Positions 1 through 8,609 of a DNA stretch of 64,000 nt are shown here, one piece after another. The translations under genes and the position numbers were made by a program. Under the pieces are notes generated by a model. That model did not search any database. It was not told the DNA's origin and worked only from the letters and a program-made list of their open reading frames with translations. Position 1 is the first letter of the stretch. Every line of letters begins with the position of its first letter. The stretch spans positions 85,517-149,516 of the forward strand of contig NZ_MDEE01000005.1 of NCBI RefSeq assembly GCF_002939865.1. Direction: 5' to 3'. The DNA comes from Xanthomonas dyei (GTDB lineage: Bacteria > Pseudomonadota > Gammaproteobacteria > Xanthomonadales > Xanthomonadaceae).

Positions 1-924
1 CTGTCCGGCGATGCGTTGGCGCGCGATGCCGGGTTGACCCGTGCCGCCGTGTGGAAGCGCATCCAGAATTTGCGCGCTGCCGGTGTCGATATCGACGGAC
101 GGGCAGGCGATGGCTACCGCCTGGCCGCGCCGCTGGACCTGCTGGATGCCACGCGGATCCGTGTGGCCATGGCGACCGACGCGGCAGCGGGCCTGGCCGC
201 GCTGGAAGTGGCCTGGACGCTGGAATCCACCAACACCACGCTGCTGGCGCGCCCGGCGCCCGAACACGGCGTGTCTGTGTTGCTGGCCGAGCGCCAGACC
301 GGCGGGCGCGGTCGACGCGGCCGCCAGTGGACCTCGCCGCTGGCCGCACACATCTATCTGTCCGCATCGCGCCGTTTCAGCGGCGGGCTGGGCCAGCTGG
401 CCGGGCTGAGCCTGGCGGTAGGCGTGGCAGTGGCCGAAGCCCTGCGCGGGTGGGGGTTTGCCGATGTCGGTCTGAAGTGGCCGAACGACCTGCTGGCGCG
501 CGAGCGCAAGCTGGGCGGTCTGCTGATCGAAGGCGGCGGCGAGATGGCCGGCAATGCGCGTGCGGTGATCGGGCTGGGCTTGAACGTACACATGCCGCCG
601 GCCGCCGCTGCCACGATCGACCAACCGTGGGTGGATCTGGATACCCTGGCCGGGCGCGCGGTGTCGCGCGACAGCGTGGCGGCAGCGGTGCTGTCCAGCC
701 TGCTGCCGGCATTGGATCTGTTCGAAGCGCAGGGGTTGGCGCCGTTTCTGGAGCGTTATGCGGCGCTGGATGTGCTGAGTGGGCGCACCGTGCAGGTTGA
801 AGAAGGCGGCACCCTGCATCGTGGGGTGGCGCTTGGCCTGGCCGCCGATGGTGCATTGCGCGTGCAACTGGGCGAAACGGTGCGCCTGTTCCACTCCGGA
901 GAAGTCAGCGTGAGACCTGCATGA
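1..924 (+). CDS. birA: BirA biotin-[acetyl-CoA-carboxylase] ligase / biotin repressor (5' partial)
   Basis: The enzyme makes biotinyl-5'-AMP and transfers biotin to the carrier protein of acetyl-CoA carboxylase; family members with an N-terminal helix-turn-helix also repress biotin genes. The frame is open to the first base of the window, so the true start lies upstream; the TTG at 16 is only the first possible start inside the window. The visible part begins in the winged helix (AGLTRAAVWKRIQNLR). The biotin/ATP loop GRGRRGRQW is near residue 100 and KWPNDLL near residue 160, both BirA signatures, and a small C-terminal beta domain follows. The stop overlaps the coaX start by 4 bases (ATGA), so the two genes are probably translationally coupled. 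Confidence 0.95.
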   Translation: MSGDALARDAGLTRAAVWKRIQNLRAAGVDIDGRAGDGYRLAAPLDLLDATRIRVAMATDAAAGLAALEVAWTLESTNTTLLARPAPEHGVSVLLAERQTGGRGRRGRQWTSPLAAHIYLSASRRFSGGLGQLAGLSLAVGVAVAEALRGWGFADVGLKWPNDLLARERKLGGLLIEGGGEMAGNARAVIGLGLNVHMPPAAAATIDQPWVDLDTLAGRAVSRDSVAAAVLSSLLPALDLFEAQGLAPFLERYAALDVLSGRTVQVEEGGTLHRGVALGLAADGALRVQLGETVRLFHSGEVSVRPA

Positions 925-1649
925 GCGAGTGGTTGTTCGACCTGGGAAATTCGCGCTTCAAGTACGCCCCGCTGCACGGCCACCGCGCCGGCGACGTGCA
1001 GGCCTGGGCGCACGGTGCCGAGGCGATGGATGCGGCGGCGTTATCGGCGTTGCCGTCCGGGCGCATTGCGCACGTGGCCAGCGTGGCGGCGCCCGCATTG
1101 ACGCAGCGGATGATCGCTTGCCTGCAGGAGCGTTTCGCGCAGGTGCGCATCGTGCGGACCGCAGCCGAATGCGCCGGCATCCGCATTGCCTATGCCGACC
1201 CGAGCCGCTTCGGGGTGGATCGGTTTCTGGCCTTGCTGGGCGCGCGTGGCGACGCACCGGTGCTGGTGGCCGGGGTGGGCACCGCGCTGACCATCGATGT
1301 GCTCGGTGCCGATGGGCAGCATCACGGCGGGCGGATCGCCGCCTCGCCCACCACCATGCGCGAAGCGCTGCATGCGCGTGCGGTGCAGTTGCCGGCCAGC
1401 GGTGGCGACTATGTCGAACTGGCCAACGACACCGACGATGCCCTGACCTCCGGCTGCGATGGCGCGGCGGTGGCGCTGATCGAGCGCAGCCTGCACCACG
1501 CACAACGCAGCCTGGGCCTGCCGGTACGGCTGCTGATGCATGGCGGCGGCGCGCCACCGCTGCTGCCGTTGTTGCCCGATGCCAGCTTTCGCGCGGCCTT
1601 GGTGCTGGATGGACTGGCAACCTGGGCGATGCATTCGTCCTCGCCGTAG
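921..1649 (+). CDS. coaX: Type III pantothenate kinase CoaX
   Basis: This cytoplasmic kinase phosphorylates pantothenate, the first step of coenzyme A synthesis. The 242-residue length fits type III enzymes. The N-terminal phosphate-binding motif FDLGNSRFK (residues 6-14), GVDRFLALLGAR (about 98-109) and GVGTALTIDV (about 118-127) are the ASKHA-fold motifs of the family. The gene starts inside the birA stop codon region; birA-coaX is a common pairing in Gammaproteobacteria. Nothing suggests a defect. About 280 bases of non-coding DNA without a recognisable feature follow. Confidence 0.94.
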   Translation: MSEWLFDLGNSRFKYAPLHGHRAGDVQAWAHGAEAMDAAALSALPSGRIAHVASVAAPALTQRMIACLQERFAQVRIVRTAAECAGIRIAYADPSRFGVDRFLALLGARGDAPVLVAGVGTALTIDVLGADGQHHGGRIAASPTTMREALHARAVQLPASGGDYVELANDTDDALTSGCDGAAVALIERSLHHAQRSLGLPVRLLMHGGGAPPLLPLLPDASFRAALVLDGLATWAMHSSSP

Positions 1650-1931
1650 AGCGCCTTGTGCGGGTCGGCTGAGAGGCATGGGGCCACCAGTGGTCCGAGT
1701 GGATGCACTGTGGCGCCGGCTTGACTGGCTGCCTAGGTTCTCCGCAGCAGGGTGCTGGCACACCGGCGACGTAGCCCCTGGCAGCGCTGCTGGGGGCACG
1801 CGTTGCCGCCGGCCGGCGCAAGCAAGGTGGCTTCTAGTTACGCACCGAGAGTGTGTTGCGCGCCTGGTCCCGCCGCGGCGCCGACGCTTCGCACTCCCCC
1901 CAAGCCACATGACACGCTCTAAAATCGACGC

Positions 1932-2804
1932 ATGTACGTACGCGCGCTCATCGTTGTCCTGATCATCCTCAATGCCGGGGTGGCACTGTGGTGGGCGTTG
2001 CAGCCACCGCCGACGCCACCGGCCTCACCGCCGCAACCGTCCGGGGTTGCCCGCTTGGACCTGCTGCCGATGTTGCCGACCAAGGCGACAGCAGCAGCGG
2101 TGCCGCGTCTCGAAGTGACAACCGCTGCAACGCCGGATGCCGGTGCTGCGGCTGATTCCACTACGCCGTCTCCTGCGCCGATGGCAGCACCAACGCCTGC
2201 GCCCGAACCTGTGCCAACACCGGCGGTGGCCGAGACGGCACCGCGTCCGGCCGACGCGGCAGCGGCAGCGGCAGCGAAGAACGTTTCGAAATCTGTTGAG
2301 GAAAACACCGCCGTCGCCAAGCCGGCTCCAGTGCCGACACCGCCGGCCGCCCCGGAGCGCTGTGTCAGCGTGGGGCCGTATGCGGCACGCAGCGATGCCG
2401 ATGCCGCGCTGGCGCGCGTTCGCGGCCAGGTCAGCCGCGCCAGCGTGCGCGAGGACGCCGACGCCGGGGTCAGTACGTTCCGGGTGATGCTGCCCAATGT
2501 GGGCAACCGCGCCGTGGCGCAGGCCTTGGTCAAGCGCATTGCGGCCGCCGGCATCGGCGACTATTACGTGATCGCGCAGGGCGAAGACAACACGGTTGCG
2601 CTGGGGCAGTACCAGAGCCGCGAGCGCGCCGAGCGGCGTCAGGCCAGCCTGGTGAGCGCGGGCTTTCCCGCGCAGTTGGTGCCCAGCGGCAGCGGCCAAT
2701 CGCGCTGGTGGGTCGATATGCGCAGTACGGCGACGGCCGTTGCGTTGCAGAGCGCCGCAGGCGCAACGCGGCAACGATCGCTAGATTGCTCCGCGCTGCG
2801 CTAG
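1932..2804 (+). CDS. SPOR-domain cell-envelope protein
   Basis: The 290-residue protein has one N-terminal membrane helix (about residues 4-23), a long Ala/Pro/Thr-rich linker (about 25-135) and a C-terminal SPOR domain (about 140-275; it opens near CVSVGPYAARSDADAALARV). SPOR domains bind denuded septal peptidoglycan, so a role at the division site is likely. The layout of a short cytoplasmic tail, one helix, a flexible linker and SPOR matches FtsN/DedD-type proteins, but I cannot assign it to either. In Xanthomonas-type genomes this gene follows birA-coaX. The tRNA-Thr gene begins 32 bases downstream. Confidence 0.85.
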   Translation: MYVRALIVVLIILNAGVALWWALQPPPTPPASPPQPSGVARLDLLPMLPTKATAAAVPRLEVTTAATPDAGAAADSTTPSPAPMAAPTPAPEPVPTPAVAETAPRPADAAAAAAAKNVSKSVEENTAVAKPAPVPTPPAAPERCVSVGPYAARSDADAALARVRGQVSRASVREDADAGVSTFRVMLPNVGNRAVAQALVKRIAAAGIGDYYVIAQGEDNTVALGQYQSRERAERRQASLVSAGFPAQLVPSGSGQSRWWVDMRSTATAVALQSAAGATRQRSLDCSALR

Positions 2805-2836
2805 AATGCGCACCGGCGCGCAACGCGCCTGCCTTT

Positions 2837-2912
2837 GCCGGCATAGCTCAGTTGGTAGAGCAACCGCCTTGTAAGCGGTAGGTCCCCAGTTCGAATCCGG
2901 GTGCCGGCACCA
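2837..2912 (+). tRNA. tRNA-Thr (anticodon TGT)
   Basis: A full 76-base cloverleaf is visible. The acceptor arms GCCGGCA and TGCCGGC pair, the D arm is GCTC-AGTTGGTA-GAGC, the anticodon arm CCGCC-TTGTAAG-CGG carries TGT, and the T arm ends in GGTTCGAATCC-like sequence (CAGTTCGAATCCG). An encoded CCA lies at 2910-2912. TGT decodes ACA threonine codons. Confidence 0.97.
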
Positions 2913-2942
2913 CGAAGGCCTTTCCGCTGCGGGGCTTGGCTA

Positions 2943-3332
2943 TCAGCGTCCCCAAAATGCGTCTTCCTGGATTTGATCGGCCGAGAATAGCCGGACTTCG
3001 ACGATCTTGCCGTCCTCGATGCGCAGCAGATCCACGCCGGCCTGCTTGAGCGTGACGCCGTTGGCCTGGCCGGAAAATTCCAGCGTGATGGCCACCCAGT
3101 CGCCACTGGCCATGTAGTCATCGGCACGGCTGATGGCGAAGGTGCCGTTGGAGACCTCCATCATCTTGCCCAGCATCGGCCCGACCACCGCCATGCCTTG
3201 GTGGGTGCCGGAGAATTGATGGTTGCCGGGCTGGTGCCAGATCACGTCGGGCGAAATGAGGCTGCCCAGCGTTGCGTGGTCGCCGGTCTGGACCGAGGTG
3301 ATGTAGGACTTGGCAATGTCGATGGTGTTCAT
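2943..3332 (-). CDS. NTF2-like / SnoaL-type ketosteroid-isomerase-fold protein
   Basis: The 129-residue protein has the hydrophobic pattern and length of the NTF2/SnoaL cone fold (for example DVIWHQPGNHQFSGTHQG and DYMASGDWVAITLEF). Members are small isomerases, hydrolases or ligand binders; the substrate here is unknown. An upstream extension to 3491 is open, but I chose the ATG at 3332 because GAGGAAACC sits just before it and the extension does not look like the family. It lies 110 bases downstream of a second NTF2-like gene on the same strand and both are divergent from an AraC regulator, so they are probably one regulated unit. Confidence 0.8.
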   Translation of the reverse strand: MNTIDIAKSYITSVQTGDHATLGSLISPDVIWHQPGNHQFSGTHQGMAVVGPMLGKMMEVSNGTFAISRADDYMASGDWVAITLEFSGQANGVTLKQAGVDLLRIEDGKIVEVRLFSADQIQEDAFWGR

Positions 3333-3442
3333 GGTGGTTTCCTCGGTTGGTTGAAATGTAAGCGTGCAAGGCCTGCAGGCGTGGGTGCCTGGTTGGCCGA
3401 TCTTTAGTGGGAGTGAAGCGCGGTGCGGTCTGCGGCGATAGG

Positions 3443-3883
3443 TCAGGACATCAGGCTTTGCTGGGCGCCGGGATGTAACGTGATCGACCAATGGACGTGC
3501 ACGACGCGCCAGCGTCCTTCGATGTAGCGGAAGACCTGTGTCGAATTCCAGGCAGTACCCGGCGTCTCACCGCCCTGGCCGTCGCCGAGGATGTTCTGCA
3601 GGTTGTAGTGCAACACAGCCATGTCGCGGTTATCGCTGACCATTACCACCGGCTGGATATAGTCGTTGCGCAGGATCTTGAGCTTGCCCTCGAACACGTT
3701 GCGGAAGTAGGCCTCCACCGCCGCATGACCGTCCAGACGCAGCGCGGTCAGGGGATCGAAATACGACACCTCGTCGCTGTAGGCCTCCAGTGCGCCATCG
3801 ACGTCGCCCTCATTCCAGCGTGCGTTGATGCCGTTGTCCACGGCCAGAATGGCCTGGGTGATCCGTTCGATATCGGCGTGCAT
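3443..3883 (-). CDS. SnoaL-like / DUF4440-type NTF2-fold protein
   Basis: The 146-residue protein resembles the SnoaL/DUF4440 group: residues 1-40 form the usual N-terminal helices (ITQAILAVDNGINARWNEGD), then YSDEVSYFDPLTALRLDGH and the C-terminal WRVVHVHWSI strand. It is the first gene of a two-gene NTF2-like cluster. The AraC-family gene starts about 130 bases away on the opposite strand and is the obvious candidate regulator. Substrate and reaction cannot be read from the sequence. Confidence 0.8.
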   Translation of the reverse strand: MHADIERITQAILAVDNGINARWNEGDVDGALEAYSDEVSYFDPLTALRLDGHAAVEAYFRNVFEGKLKILRNDYIQPVVMVSDNRDMAVLHYNLQNILGDGQGGETPGTAWNSTQVFRYIEGRWRVVHVHWSITLHPGAQQSLMS

Positions 3884-4010
3884 CGTCTGTTTTCTCAGGA
3901 AAGTGGGGGCGTGCTGTGGGAGTGATTATTGGACTTGATTGGCCGACGCGAGCGGTCCAAAGTGGACGGCGAATGATCATTTCCGGACATCTTTCAAATG
4001 GTGCAGGCCG

Positions 4011-4937
4011 ATGACCAGTTCCGGGCGCAGCCGTTCTGCGAAGGCGCAGGCGAGATCGCAGATCCTGCCGTTGGCCTATCACCCGCAGGCCCCCTATCGT
4101 CTCGACCTTGAAGTCTTCACGGTTGCCGATCTGCGTACCCGCGCACCCCGGGAAGCAGTGCAGGCGACGCACCGCTACGGATTCCACACCTTGTTGTGCG
4201 TGACCCAGGGCGTGTGCACCCAGCTGATCGACTTCAAGGCGATCGCCTGCGCGCCAGGTTCGCTAGTGATCGTGCGGCCCGGCCAAGCGCACAGCTATGG
4301 CATCAAGGACGACTGGGATGGGTGGAACGTGATTTTCCGCCAGGAGTTCGTGCTGCCGGCAGCAACAACGCCGGGCGATCTGAAGCTCGCCTTCGACCTG
4401 GGCAAGCTGCCGGACCATGTGCAGCTCGGTCGCGATGACTTGAAGCGGCTGACCGATGTGATCGTGCAGATGCGCCAGGACACGCTGATGGAGGCGCCGC
4501 AAGACGACGTGCACGCGCTGCTGCGTCATCAGCTGCATGCGTTGCTGACGCGGCTCAGCATTGTGCATGGCCGTACCCACGTGCGCGATGTTGCGGTGTC
4601 TGCGGCGCTGCGCCGCTTCCACCGGTTCCAGCAGCTTGTCGAAGACTATTTTGCACAGTGGCATCAGGTTGCCGACTACGCCGATCGGCTCGGGTGCACG
4701 GAAAAGAGCCTGGCGCGCGCAGTGCAAGCGGCGATGGGCACCACCGCAAAGACCTTCATTGCCGCACGGATCAACCTGGAAGCCAAGCGCCTGCTGGTGC
4801 ACACGTCGCTGCCGGTTGCCGCAATCGCCGAAGAACTGGGCTTCGACGAAGCGACCAACTTCAACAAGTTTTTCAGGCGGGAAGTAAGTTGCACGCCGTC
4901 GGAATTTCGGCGGCGGTATCGGGTTGCCGAGCGATAG
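4011..4937 (+). CDS. AraC-family transcriptional regulator
   Basis: An N-terminal ligand-binding cupin (GVCTQLIDFKAIACAPGSLV, RPGQAHSYGIKDDWDGWNV) is followed by the two-helix-turn-helix AraC DNA-binding domain in the last 100 residues. LPVAAIAEELGFDEATNFNK and FFRREVSCTPSEFRRRYR are the classical signature. The frame is open to a TTG at 3939; I prefer the ATG at 4011 (308 residues) because the extra 24 residues are not family-like, although no strong ribosome site marks either. It is divergent from the two NTF2-like genes and probably controls them in response to a small molecule. Confidence 0.88.
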   Translation: MTSSGRSRSAKAQARSQILPLAYHPQAPYRLDLEVFTVADLRTRAPREAVQATHRYGFHTLLCVTQGVCTQLIDFKAIACAPGSLVIVRPGQAHSYGIKDDWDGWNVIFRQEFVLPAATTPGDLKLAFDLGKLPDHVQLGRDDLKRLTDVIVQMRQDTLMEAPQDDVHALLRHQLHALLTRLSIVHGRTHVRDVAVSAALRRFHRFQQLVEDYFAQWHQVADYADRLGCTEKSLARAVQAAMGTTAKTFIAARINLEAKRLLVHTSLPVAAIAEELGFDEATNFNKFFRREVSCTPSEFRRRYRVAER

Positions 4938-5188
4938 CGACCGCCTGCATGCGACTGCGCAAAGAGCGGTGGCCCGCCGCCATCTCCGCCATCGGGACGT
5001 GATGGCGCGACGCGCCTGATGCGGCAGCGGCTTCGTCGGGACACCTGGCTGGCCGTGCCCTCAGCGCAACCGCTCTCCTCAGCAAGCGGGCCGAGCTCCC
5101 GTGTGCGGGTAAGTCGCGCGTAGCTCGCAGCTTGAAAATCTGCATCGCGCAGCGGTGGTGCTGGCTGCGCGGCAGGACGCTTGGCAGG
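4938..5188. other. Intergenic, no gene seen
   Basis: This gap lies between the converging ends of the AraC gene and tmk. I see no coding signal, RNA gene or strong terminator in it. Confidence 0.6.
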
Positions 5189-5857
5189 TCAGGCCGGGCG
5201 ACCAGCCGAGAGCAGTTCCAGCACGGCCTTGCCGGCGTCGCCGCTCAAGCGTTCGGCCAGGGCTGCCACGACAATGGCATGGGTTTGCCGCAAGACGCTG
5301 TCTGCATCGGCGCTGGCGTCCACGACATGTTTACCCGGCAATTGCAGCGCGGCGAAGATGGCACGGCAGCGTTCCAGGTTGTCCTGGGTTTCGAAGTGGT
5401 TGGGTGCGTCGCCGCGGGCGCGGATGCGGGCCAGGCCGGTGGGTGGCGGCAGGTCGAGCAGCAGCAGCACGTCCGGGCGCGGCGCGAAGGCATTGCGTTC
5501 CAGCAACTCGTCCAGCGGCAGGCCGGCGGCGCCCTGGTAGGCGACCATCGACGGAAAGTAGCGGTCCAGGATTACGATGTCGCCGCGTGCCAATGCGGGG
5601 GCAATGAGGGTGTCCACATGTTCGTGGCGGTCGCGGATCAGCAGCTCGGCTTCTTCGTCGGCGCTCAGGCGGCCGGTGGCGGCGGACTGACGCAGCTGGG
5701 TGCCCCAGGGGCCATTGGTCGGCTCCTTGCTCAGCACGACGCGGGCGCCGGCCGCTTCCAGTGCGTTGGCCAGGCTGCGGGCGAGGGTGGTCTTGCCGGC
5801 GCCGTCGATACCTTCGATCGCGATCAGCAAGCCACCGGGCTTCAGTTCGATTGTCAT
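5189..5857 (-). CDS. tmk: Thymidylate kinase
   Basis: Tmk phosphorylates dTMP to dTDP with ATP. The P-loop GIDGAGKTT is at residues 16-24, the dTMP-binding [19 protein letters not shown] segment is near residue 98, and the RARGD-type LID region is near residue 150. The 222-residue length is usual. The gene stands alone: holB, which often follows tmk, is not adjacent here. Confidence 0.95.
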   Translation of the reverse strand: MTIELKPGGLLIAIEGIDGAGKTTLARSLANALEAAGARVVLSKEPTNGPWGTQLRQSAATGRLSADEEAELLIRDRHEHVDTLIAPALARGDIVILDRYFPSMVAYQGAAGLPLDELLERNAFAPRPDVLLLLDLPPPTGLARIRARGDAPNHFETQDNLERCRAIFAALQLPGKHVVDASADADSVLRQTHAIVVAALAERLSGDAGKAVLELLSAGRPA

Positions 5858-6618
5858 CGCGCTACTTTATCCGATCGTGGCAATGGATCCGTCGCTGGCG
5901 ATCTTGCAGGGCTTTCGCCCTGCATTGCTGCGGGGGCGCTGGATCACGCAATGGCATGCACGCAAGCGACAATCTTCGTCCCACATGAGCACGTTGCGCA
6001 GGACGGTGACGATGGCGGCGCCCCGCTGGCACGTCATCGCGCAACGCTTGCCGGGCACGTCATGCGTGCGCATCCCGCCATCTGCCATCCACAAGCACCC
6101 AGCGTTCGAACACAGCCCGCCGTCGAAGATATCGATGGCGCATCTGATGCCGAGCGGACGTATCTACCAGCGCCTGGACACCTCACCCGCGCGCTGCCAA
6201 GCGCGGCAATCGCCGCAAGACGTCGGTCTTTGGCTGTGTGCAGCGGCGATCACTGCATCTGCGCCAATAGTGCGGTTCACGCGTGATACCGCGGGTTGTT
6301 CACAGGTTCCCCGGCCGTAGCGTTCCCTGGCGCTGCCGCTATTGCCGATTCACTATCACGGGTATGTCCTGCGCGATGTCGGGAATGTCCCGATGTCACC
6401 GCTTCTGTCCGCTCGGCATACTGAATAAGTCAGACGCAGCGCTCATTCGTATCATGACTGAGTCGCGTTTCTGGCTTCAAGGAAGAAGGACGCGTCGCCG
6501 CCACCCTAGAGGCGGCATCCCCCGCGTGACGCCCTTTTAGGCCCGTCGTGACCGGATTCCTTGTTTATTTTTGCGCGGTTTACCGCTAGCCCGCCGTACC
6601 ATTACCGCGCGCCGGCAA
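5858..6618. other. Long intergenic region, no gene recognised
   Basis: About 760 bases separate tmk from the GTPase gene. Frames on both strands are composition-driven shadows without family resemblance. I see only small hairpins: GCCGCC/GGCGGC around 6497-6520, and GCGGT/ACCGC near 6579 followed on the minus strand by AAAAATAA, which could act as a weak terminator for the GTPase operon. No RNA gene was recognised. Confidence 0.5.
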
Positions 6619-7158
6619 TCAGCTTGCCGAGGTATAGCGATAGGACAGCAGCGATTTCACCAGGAAGGTGATCTGGGTGGCCGAGCGCGCATCCACGCGC
6701 ATGACCGGAATGCGGAAGCCTTCGGCCGCCAGCGCATCGCGAAATGGCGGCAGCAGAAAGTCTTCGACCTCGTCGGTCATGGTGATGCCCACGGCCAGGC
6801 TGGCGTCCGGTGCGATCTGCGAAAACTCACGCAGCAGCGCCAGGGTCGCCTCCAGCATCTGCGGGTCGCGCGCATTGGTCAGCACGATCACGCCCAGTGC
6901 GCCGTCGCAGACCAGCGGCCACATGAAATCCAGATATTTCTGGCCGGGCACGCCGTAGACGTGCAGCAATTCGCCGTCTTCCAGCTCGATGGAACTGTAG
7001 TCCAGCGCGACCGTGGTGTAGGTCTTGTCGCCAGAGGCATCCTGGCTGAGCGGCATTTCGGTGCTGACCGGCTCCACGTCGGAGATGGCGCGCACCGCGG
7101 TGGTCTTGCCGGCGCCCATGCCGCCAACGAACACCAGTTTGTTGGCTGGAAGACTCAT
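6619..7158 (-). CDS. MglA/CvnD-like small GTPase (GTP/ATP-binding protein)
   Basis: This 179-residue Ras-like P-loop protein has the Walker A GGMGAGKTT at residues 12-20. The switch-II motif is GVPGQ (69-73) in place of DTAGQ, as in MglA-like and Streptomyces CvnD proteins. The G4 position is degenerate (TMTD at 126-129). The ATG at 7158 overlaps the stop of the preceding gene by 4 bases, which fixes the start. It is the last gene of a four-gene operon with two Roadblock/LC7 proteins, which in other systems act as GTPase-activating or scaffold partners. I infer a membrane- or pole-associated signalling switch; the output is unknown. Confidence 0.85.
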   Translation of the reverse strand: MSLPANKLVFVGGMGAGKTTAVRAISDVEPVSTEMPLSQDASGDKTYTTVALDYSSIELEDGELLHVYGVPGQKYLDFMWPLVCDGALGVIVLTNARDPQMLEATLALLREFSQIAPDASLAVGITMTDEVEDFLLPPFRDALAAEGFRIPVMRVDARSATQITFLVKSLLSYRYTSAS

Positions 7159-8072
7159 GACTGCGCCTGCGAAAGAGAGAGGCCAAAGCGACGTGCGACC
7201 CAGGAAAAAAACCGGGAGTTGCTGCTGTCCGGACGACGCGGCGGTGACGGCACGGAAATCTCCGCAGTCTGGGCGAGGCCGCTGGCAAGTGCGGCGGCGA
7301 ACAGGCATTCCACCGTCTGCAGCGGCAGCTTGCAAGCATTGGCCAGCGCCTGCGGGCGCCAGGGGCGCGCATGCAGGTGGGCAATGGCGAGCAGCTGCGC
7401 AGGCGAACTGGTGTCGACGCTCAGCTCCGGCCACTGCCGTAGCTGCAACGCACGGCTGGCCTCCACCGCCGGCAGCGCGGGGCGCAGGTGCTCGGGCAGG
7501 GCGAAATACAGCGCTTCGAAGGAGATGCGTTGCGTCAGTGCGGCATCGGCATCGCCGGTCACGGACTGCCAGCCGGGGCGATCCAATGCGGCAACGAGCT
7601 CCGATAGCGACAGGCCGGCTGGCAGGTGCAGGCAGCGACTGGATAGGTCCACGCGCACCTGCAGGTGCGCAGTGCGCAGCAGCACCGGGCCTGCGCCGAA
7701 TTCGCCGCGGCAATGGCGCAGCAGCAGCGCCGGTTCGGCCACCTGGGCAGCGTGTGGCGAAGACAACAGCAGACGCATCTGTTCGTTGAGTTCGCGCACG
7801 GTGGCGCCGTGCTTGAGCCAGGCGCCGGCGACCGGCGTGCGCGAGACCACCAACACGCGCACCGGCTGGCCTTGCAATGCCTGCCATGCGGCCAGGCCAT
7901 CGGACGTTTCCAGACCCAGCACCACCACGTCGGCCGCATGCTGCGGCCATTCGCCCAACTGCACGTCGATACGCTCGGCGAGCAGCAGCGAGCACGCCAG
8001 TTTCAGGCGCGTGGTGTGCAGCAGATCCAGGCCGGCCGTGGCGACCCGCATGGCGTGAATGGGTGTGGTCAT
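7155..8072 (-). CDS. Unrecognised 305-residue protein in Roadblock/GTPase operon
   Basis: I do not recognise the family. The N-terminal 110 residues alternate strands and helices in a Rossmann- or receiver-like pattern (HAADVVVLGLE, QPVRVLVVSRTPVAGAW) but lack a phosphorylatable receiver motif. The last 100 residues are helical and could hold a winged helix (WRPQALANACKLPLQTVECL). I chose the ATG at 8072; the frame runs open to 8267 but would then cross the upstream gene's end. It overlaps the GTPase gene by 4 bases, so it is surely co-translated and may be an adaptor or effector. Confidence 0.7.
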   Translation of the reverse strand: MTTPIHAMRVATAGLDLLHTTRLKLACSLLLAERIDVQLGEWPQHAADVVVLGLETSDGLAAWQALQGQPVRVLVVSRTPVAGAWLKHGATVRELNEQMRLLLSSPHAAQVAEPALLLRHCRGEFGAGPVLLRTAHLQVRVDLSSRCLHLPAGLSLSELVAALDRPGWQSVTGDADAALTQRISFEALYFALPEHLRPALPAVEASRALQLRQWPELSVDTSSPAQLLAIAHLHARPWRPQALANACKLPLQTVECLFAAALASGLAQTAEISVPSPPRRPDSSNSRFFSWVARRFGLSLSQAQS

Positions 8073-8181
8073 GAGAGGGCGCAGGCGTGGCGCAAAAGGT
8101 CGTGGCGCAAAAGAACGACAACACCTGCCGGTACGCACCGGCAGGCAGGGTCGGCGACGCGGATGCGCCGCTGGACAGGCA

Positions 8182-8541
8182 TCAACTGAAATCCAGGGTC
8201 TTTTCGAACGCCTTGAGCTCGTGGCGGGCCATGGCCAGATTGGCCTTGGCGCGATCCAGCACGACATACAGAAACAGCGTGCCGTTGCTCTCGAGCGGAC
8301 GCAGCAGGTGGTACTGGCGCGACAGCGTGATCAGGATGTCTTCGATGGTGTCGTGCAGACCGAGCTGCTCGGCGATGCGGCGCTTGGCACGCACCACTTC
8401 GGTATTGCCGGCTGCGGCCAGCTCGAGGTTGAGTTCGGTGCCGCCGGTCATGCCCAGGGCCATGCCGCTGTCGCTGTCGACCAGCGCGGCGCCGACGAAA
8501 CCGGCGAGCGAATGCAATTGTTCCAGATTGAGTTTTGACAT
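8182..8541 (-). CDS. Small Roadblock/LC7-like protein (second of the operon)
   Basis: The 119-residue protein has a Roadblock-type pattern: a first helix (LNLEQLHSLAGFVGAALVDS), a GMALGMTGG turn, a long central helix and a final strand-helix (GTLFLYVVLDRAKANLAMAR). The ATG at 8541 was chosen over an upstream start at 8610 because the extension would overlap the preceding gene's stop and adds unlike sequence. Roadblock proteins dimerise and bind small GTPases. Two different Roadblocks in one operon suggest a heterodimer or two steps. Confidence 0.75.
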   Translation of the reverse strand: MSKLNLEQLHSLAGFVGAALVDSDSGMALGMTGGTELNLELAAAGNTEVVRAKRRIAEQLGLHDTIEDILITLSRQYHLLRPLESNGTLFLYVVLDRAKANLAMARHELKAFEKTLDFS

Positions 8542-8609
8542 CGGTGGTCCCCTTCCAAACGGTGAGAAAAATCGGTGCGCTCGTGCAAGCACGAACAATG
8601 CCAACAGCA

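Noticed and set aside
5132..6286. A 384-codon plus-strand frame across tmk and the following gap.
   Set aside because: It is antisense to the clear tmk gene and has no family-like motif.
6385..6425. GGGAATG upstream region as a further ECF promoter like those at 31.2 kb.
   Set aside because: The base after GGGAAT differs and no GTCTMA box lies 16 bases on.
6571..8058. A 495-codon plus-strand frame opposite the GTPase/Roadblock operon.
   Set aside because: It is Arg/Ala/Gln-rich antisense read-through typical of high-GC DNA; the minus-strand genes have clear motifs and ordered overlaps.
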